DNA from: Acidobacteriota bacterium
GTDB taxonomy: Bacteria > Acidobacteriota > Terriglobia > UBA7540
NCBI GenBank assembly: GCA_003225365.1
Contig: QHZN01000074.1
Coordinates: 1-46,195 of the forward strand
Direction of reading: 5' to 3'
Length of the DNA stretch: 46,195 nucleotides
Shown here: piece after piece, positions 42,345-46,195 of the stretch
Layout: every line of letters starts with the position of its first letter
How positions within the stretch are numbered: position 1 is the first letter of the stretch
The notes under the pieces: generated by a model
What the model saw: the letters and a program-made list of their open reading frames with translations, nothing else
What the model was told of the DNA's origin: nothing
Databases searched by the model: none
Position numbers and translations under genes: made by a program

Positions 42345-43424
42345 TCAATTGTCCGTTGTCCGTGGTCCGTTGTCAGTCGCAAAGGACAACAGACGACTGA
42401 CCACGGACGTTTTTCCCCAATTACAATTCTGCCCACAATAAACGTCCTCGAGCCCCGTCTCGCCTTCCGGCATCGGGCTTGCCTCGGCGAAGGCTGCCGC
42501 GTCGTCAATTTCTTTCTGGATTTTCGCGTCCATTTCCGAGATCTCGCCGCGCGTCAGGATTTTCTCCGCCCGCAGTCTCTTCTCGAGGCGCCGGATGGGA
42601 TCTTTCTCTTCCCAGCGCTTAAACAGGTCGTGAGGAACATATTCTGCGGCATCGTGCGCCGAGTGGCCGGTCATGCGGAAGGTCTTGCACTCGAGGAAGC
42701 TCGGCCCCGCCCCGGCACGGCCTCGCGCGATGGCTTTGGCGGCGGCAGCGTAAACCGCCAGCACGTCGTTCCCGTCCACCTTCACGCCCGGCATCCCGTA
42801 CGCCGGCCCTCGCACAGTGAGGTCCTTGACGGCATACTGCTTCTCGACCGGGGTCGAATAGGCATAAGCGTTGTTGTTGCAGATGAAAACCACGGGCAGC
42901 TTCATGACCGCCGCCCAGTTCATGGCTTCGTGGACGTCGCCGCGGCTGGTGGTGCCTTCGCCGAAATGCACCACGGCCACGTTCCCCTGGCCTCGCCATT
43001 TCAGGACCATCGCCACCCCGCAGGCCACGGGGCAGGTGTCGCCGAGGTGCGAAATGATGGGAATCACGCCTCTCGCCATGTCGCCGAGGTGCAAGGTATT
43101 GTCGCGCCCGCGAGTCGGGCCGTTCGCGCGGCCCATCCAGTTGGCGAAGATTTCCTTCAGCGTGAAGCCGCGTATGACATACGCGGCAAAGTCGCGATGG
43201 CTGGGAAGCACCACGTCCCCCTCATCGAGCTGGATGGCCGAACCCACCGCAATCGCCTCCTGCCCCCGGCCCACGTAGACTCCGCCGACGATTTTCCCCT
43301 GGCGGTAGAGCACCCGCTCGATGCGCTCCTCGGCCGCGCGCGTGAGCTTGAGGTAGTAGAGCATCCGACCGAGCGTATCGGCATCGGGGAATTGAGCGAT
43401 CCGGTGATTGCGCGATTTTGTCAT
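42345..43424 (-). CDS. 2-oxoacid dehydrogenase E1 alpha subunit (paralogue 1)
   Basis: 359-aa thiamin-diphosphate-binding subunit. The start chosen is ATG 43424 (MTKSRNH); the frame is open to 43466 with poor context. Substrate channel residues are in RGQEAIAVGSAIQL and HRDFAAYVIRG. The cofactor motif reads GEGTTSRGD, then 24 residues on, NNNAYAYSTP; GEG instead of GDG is unusual but tolerated in some members. The last ~20 residues (SVVSRLLSFATDNGPRTTDN) come from a short-word hairpin at 42348-42413, so the natural C-terminus was replaced. Paired with E1-beta 12 bp away. Confidence 0.93.
   Translation of the reverse strand: MTKSRNHRIAQFPDADTLGRMLYYLKLTRAAEERIERVLYRQGKIVGGVYVGRGQEAIAVGSAIQLDEGDVVLPSHRDFAAYVIRGFTLKEIFANWMGRANGPTRGRDNTLHLGDMARGVIPIISHLGDTCPVACGVAMVLKWRGQGNVAVVHFGEGTTSRGDVHEAMNWAAVMKLPVVFICNNNAYAYSTPVEKQYAVKDLTVRGPAYGMPGVKVDGNDVLAVYAAAAKAIARGRAGAGPSFLECKTFRMTGHSAHDAAEYVPHDLFKRWEEKDPIRRLEKRLRAEKILTRGEISEMDAKIQKEIDDAAAFAEASPMPEGETGLEDVYCGQNCNWGKTSVVSRLLSFATDNGPRTTDN
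42348..42413. repeat. short-word inverted repeat (GTCCGTGGTC type)
   Basis: GTCCGTGGTCCGTTGTCAGT pairs with ACGACTGACCACGGAC, the arms spanning 42357-42408. It lies inside the 3' end of the E1-alpha gene and supplies its stop codon region. Another member of the same class of intergenic hairpins. Confidence 0.7.
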
Positions 43425-43445
43425 TGGGCGCACCGGGAAAAGTCC

Positions 43446-43483
43446 TTGACATACAGATGTCCACATGATATGTCATGATGTAT
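43446..43483 (+). promoter_or_regulatory. promoter and nested operator for vapBC
   Basis: TTGACA (43446-43451), 17-nt spacer, weak TATGTC (43469-43474). Overlapping it are inverted repeats CATGA-TATG-TCATG (43464-43477) and ATACA/TGTAT (43451-43455, 43479-43483). This fits autorepression by the RHH antitoxin. A start 7-8 nt after the -10 would fall on the ATG itself (43482), predicting a leaderless message. Confidence 0.55.
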
Positions 43484-43727
43484 GAGGACTACAGTGCGAC
43501 TGCACGACGACCTCCTCCGGCAGGCGAAGCGCGAGGCCCAAAAGCGTGGAGAAACGCTGACCTCATTGATTGAGCGGGGTCTGCGTCTCGCGCTGGCTGC
43601 GGAATCCCGCAAACCTGCCCAGCGTCGCGTCAAGCTACCTGTTTCCAAGGCCAGCGGCGGGACCCTTCCCGGCGTTGACCTCAACGATTCATCGGCCCTG
43701 CTCGACATCATGGAAGGGCGGCGGTGA
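43482..43727 (+). CDS. vapB: ribbon-helix-helix antitoxin, VapB-type
   Basis: 81-aa antitoxin that would neutralise the PIN toxin encoded next and repress their shared promoter. Residues 2-38 are a ribbon-helix-helix DNA-binding domain (RTTVRLHDDLLRQAKREA then GETLTSLIERGLRLAL). The C-terminal half (SGGTLPGVDLNDSSALLDIM) is the usual toxin-binding tail. No ribosome site precedes the ATG, in line with leaderless initiation. Its stop overlaps the toxin's GTG start by 4 nt. Confidence 0.9.
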   Translation: MRTTVRLHDDLLRQAKREAQKRGETLTSLIERGLRLALAAESRKPAQRRVKLPVSKASGGTLPGVDLNDSSALLDIMEGRR

Positions 43728-44149
43728 TCCTGCCGGACGTGAACGTCTTCATCTACGCGTTTCGCAAAGACAGCGAGGACCACCCGCGTTACCGGGATTG
43801 GCTGCAAGCCGTAGTCAACGGCCCTTCCGCTTACGCAATTTCTCCTCAAGTGCTGAGTTCCTTCGTTCGAGTTGCCACGCACCCTCGCATCTTTGCTCAC
43901 CCGAGCCGGCTGGATGAGGCGTTCGCATTCTGCCACGCCCTCATGGAGCCCCAGCACTGCCAACTCGTGCAGCCTGGTTCGCGGCACTGGTCCATTTTTG
44001 CGGAGCTGTGCCAAAGCGTTCATGCTTCCGGCAACCTCGTTCAAGACGCCTGGTTCGCAGCGCTCGCCATTGAATCCGGCTGCGAGTGGATCACCATGGA
44101 CAGCGATTACGCCCGGTTCGAGGGGCTCGACTGGCGTCGCCCCTTCTAA
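43724..44149 (+). CDS. vapC: PIN-domain toxin, VapC-type
   Basis: 141-aa putative ribonuclease. It starts with GTG in the 4-nt overlap with vapB. PIN acidic residues are visible at D5 (LPDVNVFIYAF), D108 (QDAWFAALAIESG), and D126/D128 (TMDSDYARF). The second usual acidic position, around SPQVLSSFVRVATHP, is not acidic here, so either a nearby residue serves or activity is changed. The gene pair is placed on the plus strand between two minus-strand E1-alpha genes, ending 10 bp before the stop of the second. This suggests insertion into a pre-existing operon. Confidence 0.9.
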   Translation: MILPDVNVFIYAFRKDSEDHPRYRDWLQAVVNGPSAYAISPQVLSSFVRVATHPRIFAHPSRLDEAFAFCHALMEPQHCQLVQPGSRHWSIFAELCQSVHASGNLVQDAWFAALAIESGCEWITMDSDYARFEGLDWRRPF

Positions 44150-44158
44150 AATGCCCCG

Positions 44159-45118
44159 TTATGCCCACACTGGCCGCGCGGCTTCCTCGGGCGCGGGCAG
44201 CGGGCTCAATTCGGCGAAGAGCACATCCTCGCGGATTTCTTTCTCCACGCGCTCTTCAATGGCGGATTTCTCGCCGGGTGTCATCTGCTTGTTCCGCGCC
44301 AGGTATTTCTCGAAACGCGCAATCGGGTCCTTTTTGCGCCATGCTTCGAGCATCTCCCGCGGGACGTAGCGCGCGTCGTCGTGTTCGGCATGGCCTTTCA
44401 TACGCATCGTCATACATTCGATAAGCGCCGGCCCGCGGCCGCGCCGGGCGCGCTCAGCGGCCCCGCGCGTGGCGGCGTGAGCGGCCATGACGTCGTTCCC
44501 ATTCACACTGACCGACGCCATCCCGTAAGCCTTCGCCCGGTCGGTGAGGCTCCGAACCGCCATCTGCTTCGCCACCGGCGTCGAATACGCCCAGCCGTTG
44601 TTCTCCGCGATGATGAGGAGGGGGAGGCGCTGGACCGCGGCGAAATTCATGCCTTCGTGGCACGGCGTGGTGCTCGACGCGCCGTCGCCGATATAGGTGA
44701 GCGCGACACGTTTTTCCTTCCGCATCTTCGCAGCGAGACCAACGCCCGCGAGGACCGGCACGAGCTCGCCAAGCATGCTGATGGGCGCAATGACCCCGCG
44801 CGCCAGGTCGCCGAAGTGAGTGTTGGCGTCGCGGCCGCCTGTGGGGCCGTCTCGGCGCGCCATATATTGGAGGAAAAGGTCGCGCGGGCGATACCCACGC
44901 ACCAGCAGCGTCCCCACGTTTCGGATCATCGGGCCGACAAAATCCCCGCGCTCGAGCGCGCAGGCTGTCCCCACGGAAATCCCTTCCTGCCCGAGCCCGG
45001 AATAGACACCGCCCACCACTTTCCCTTGCCGATAAAGGCTGGTCAATTGCTCTTCGGTGCGGCGGGTCAGGCGGAGGAAATAATAGATCTCGTGGAGTTC
45101 GGAGCGCGAAAGTTTCAC
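44159..45118 (-). CDS. 2-oxoacid dehydrogenase E1 alpha subunit (paralogue 2)
   Basis: About 319-aa E1-alpha-like subunit. The start is uncertain: GTG 45118 (VKLSRSELHEIYYFLRL) is most sensible. TTG 45124 is also possible. The longest frame to 45301 overlaps lipB and reads repeat DNA. The thiamin-diphosphate motif is intact: GDGASSTTPCHEGMNF ... ENNGWAYSTP. SGLGQEGISVG and MIRNVGTLLVRGYRPRDL replace the substrate-site residues of paralogue 1, so the two may handle different 2-oxoacids. No E1-beta gene adjoins it; it may share the one at 41358. It follows lipB on the same strand. Confidence 0.9.
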   Translation of the reverse strand: MKLSRSELHEIYYFLRLTRRTEEQLTSLYRQGKVVGGVYSGLGQEGISVGTACALERGDFVGPMIRNVGTLLVRGYRPRDLFLQYMARRDGPTGGRDANTHFGDLARGVIAPISMLGELVPVLAGVGLAAKMRKEKRVALTYIGDGASSTTPCHEGMNFAAVQRLPLLIIAENNGWAYSTPVAKQMAVRSLTDRAKAYGMASVSVNGNDVMAAHAATRGAAERARRGRGPALIECMTMRMKGHAEHDDARYVPREMLEAWRKKDPIARFEKYLARNKQMTPGEKSAIEERVEKEIREDVLFAELSPLPAPEEAARPVWA

Positions 45119-45236
45119 GGGCAAGTCCGCCGCAAACAGTTGAATGTTGAAAGCCCATGGCCGAATGGCGAAGAGAAACCGACCACTAACTTGGACATTC
45201 GACCTTCGACCTTTCGTCTTCTTCCATGACCAAACC
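45119..45236. repeat. short-word repeat between lipB and E1-alpha paralogue 2
   Basis: TTGAATGTTGAAAGCCCATGG at 45140 region and ACATTCGACCTTCGACCTTT at about 45194 are imperfect complements of the TTCAACATT/GAAGGTCGAA kind. The element covers the lipB stop codon and the region upstream of the next gene, and encodes the last lipB residues. Confidence 0.55.
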
Positions 45237-45860
45237 AAATACCGATCCAAAATGCGCGACGATCCGTTCGGCGGCCGCAGCCATTTCAACCGGATGCCCA
45301 AGCAATGCCGCGAGCGATGTGACGCCTTTCGTGGCGAGGCCGCAGGGAACGATCCATCGGAAATAATCGAGGTCGGTGTTCACATTCAGCGCAAAGCCGT
45401 GCGAAGTGACCCAGCGCGAAAGATGTACGCCCATGGCGGCAAGCTTGCGGTCGCCGACCCACACGCCCGGCGCGCCCTCCAAGCGCGCGGCCCGGACGCC
45501 GAAATCACTGGTGACGCGGATCAGCACCTCTTCCAACGAGCGCATGTACCAGGCGACGTCCCTCCGATGCCGCGTGAGGTCGAGAATCGGGTAGCCGACC
45601 CATTGCCCGGGCCCGTGATAAGTGACGTCGCCGCCGCGGTCGGTCTCAATAAGGTCAATGCCTTCCGCTGCGAGCTGCTGAGGTGAAACGAGCAGATTCT
45701 CCCGCCGGGCGTTTCGGCCGAGTGTGATGACGCGCGGGTGCTCGAGCAAGAGCAGCATGTCCGGGATGATGCCCGCCTTGCGCGCCGCGACCTTCTCCTC
45801 TTGCAACCGCAGCCCATCAGCATAGGGGACCAAGCCGAGTTGTTCGACGAGGCAAAGCAT
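45186..45860 (-). CDS. lipB: octanoyltransferase
   Basis: 224-aa enzyme transferring octanoyl from acyl carrier protein to lipoyl domains, first step of lipoate synthesis. RGGDVTYHGPGQ at 75-86, Lys139 in VGDRKLAAMGVH and the catalytic Cys173 in IVPCGLATKG are all present. The final residues (DERSKVECPS) are translated from a repeat. Located between lpdA (upstream) and the E1-alpha gene on the same strand, it would serve the lipoyl domain of the E2 encoded at 39538. No lipA gene is in the window. Confidence 0.96.
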   Translation of the reverse strand: MLCLVEQLGLVPYADGLRLQEEKVAARKAGIIPDMLLLLEHPRVITLGRNARRENLLVSPQQLAAEGIDLIETDRGGDVTYHGPGQWVGYPILDLTRHRRDVAWYMRSLEEVLIRVTSDFGVRAARLEGAPGVWVGDRKLAAMGVHLSRWVTSHGFALNVNTDLDYFRWIVPCGLATKGVTSLAALLGHPVEMAAAAERIVAHFGSVFGLVMEEDERSKVECPS

Positions 45861-45862
45861 CC

Positions 45863-46036
45863 CGTTAAGCCTTCAGCTCTCAGCTTTCAGCCGGACGTAT
45901 GGCGGGTTGCTGAAATACTGCATTGATAGTCGTCGTCCTGAGCGCAGCGGAATGGCGAACGGGTTCAACATGACAGTTCGGAGTTATTCCGCTTCATCAT
46001 AGCCCTCGCTGACGGCTGAAGGCTGATCGCTGACCG
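45863..46036. repeat. short-word inverted repeats between lpdA and lipB
   Basis: AGCCTTCAGCTCTCAGCTTT (45869 region) is mirrored by GCTGACGGCTGAAGGCTGAT (46008 region), and a relic of the GAGCGAAGCG family (GTCCTGAGCGCAGCGG) sits between. The last repeat word abuts the lpdA stop. Confidence 0.65.
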
Positions 46037-46195
46037 CTAAATATGAATCGACATGCCGTGAACGCCCTCGGCCGCTTCGAGCAAGGCTTCGGTAAGCGTC
46101 GGGTGGGCGTGGATCGCGCCCGCCAGGTCGTCCACGGTCGCCTCCAGGCGCATGGCCATGACGGCTTCCGCGATGAGTTCCGTCACGCGCGGCCC
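46037..46195 (-). CDS. lpdA: dihydrolipoyl dehydrogenase (E3), C-terminal end
   Basis: Only 52 codons and the stop lie in the window. The sequence ELIAEAVMAMRLEAT, AGAIHAHPTLTEALLEAAEG is the C-terminal interface domain of dihydrolipoyl dehydrogenase, with the conserved HPT(L)xE catalytic His. It reoxidises the E2 lipoyl group, passing electrons to NAD. It begins beyond the right edge and leads into lipB on the same strand, completing the lipoyl gene set of this region. Confidence 0.9.
   Translation of the reverse strand, partial: GPRVTELIAEAVMAMRLEATVDDLAGAIHAHPTLTEALLEAAEGVHGMSIHI

Noticed and set aside
39136..43478. Long plus-strand open frames over E2 and E1 genes (39136-40860 and 41952-43478)
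   Set aside because: Antisense shadows of lipoyl acyltransferase and E1 subunits.

Overview
The window is GC-rich bacterial DNA that most resembles an Acidobacteriota (Terriglobia-like) chromosome. The case rests on the Oar-like TonB-dependent receptor with an N-terminal carboxypeptidase-regulatory-like domain at the left edge, the secreted protein ending in an Ig-like domain, the many Tat-exported sugar-oxidation enzymes, and abundant short dispersed intergenic repeats. The phylum call is an inference.

Layout. 1-3531: TonB receptor (running off the left edge) and a secreted protein, both on the minus strand. 3712-5301: a scar zone with a sulfatase pseudogene cut at both ends, two 38-bp direct repeats resembling an insertion-sequence end, a cluster of TTCCCGCA iterons, the 3' half of a tRNA gene, and a matching inverted repeat with a 7-nt spacer. 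This looks like an old integration site. 5302-9778: a two-gene cassette, a SWIM/SNF2 helicase plus a MORC-like GHKL ATPase. It is the best candidate for a poorly described, possibly defence-related system. 10115-19483: sugar/polyol oxidation genes (metallo-hydrolase, GMC oxidoreductase, two gluconate-dehydrogenase subunit-3 proteins, Gfo/Idh/MocA, aldo-keto reductase, SDR, zinc alcohol dehydrogenase). 19666-21877: polysaccharide deacetylase and CBM9-like secreted protein. 22080-23811: a small accessory patch with an ORF6N protein, a double-XRE/GIY-YIG fusion, and a small protein overlapping a broken nucleotidyltransferase. 23942-36957: housekeeping and cell-envelope genes (glutaryl-CoA dehydrogenase, exported TldD/TldE-like pair, uridine kinase, serine hydrolase, glycosidase, ferredoxin, LysM lytic transglycosylase, an acidic/lysine-rich protein). 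37422-39455: an operon of a HipA-like kinase, a DUF3037-like protein and a small protein. 39538-46195: lipoyl/2-oxoacid dehydrogenase genes on the minus strand (lpdA end, lipB, two E1-alpha paralogues, E1-beta, E2), interrupted by a VapBC pair on the plus strand and by a four-helix-bundle gene.

Two repeat families run through the intergenic spaces. One is an imperfect palindrome built on GAGCGAAGCGAAG, including a 129-bp MITE-like copy at 34034-34162. The other consists of short-word inverted repeats that sit at gene ends and have in places been captured as protein tails. No intact tRNA, rRNA or CRISPR array was seen.
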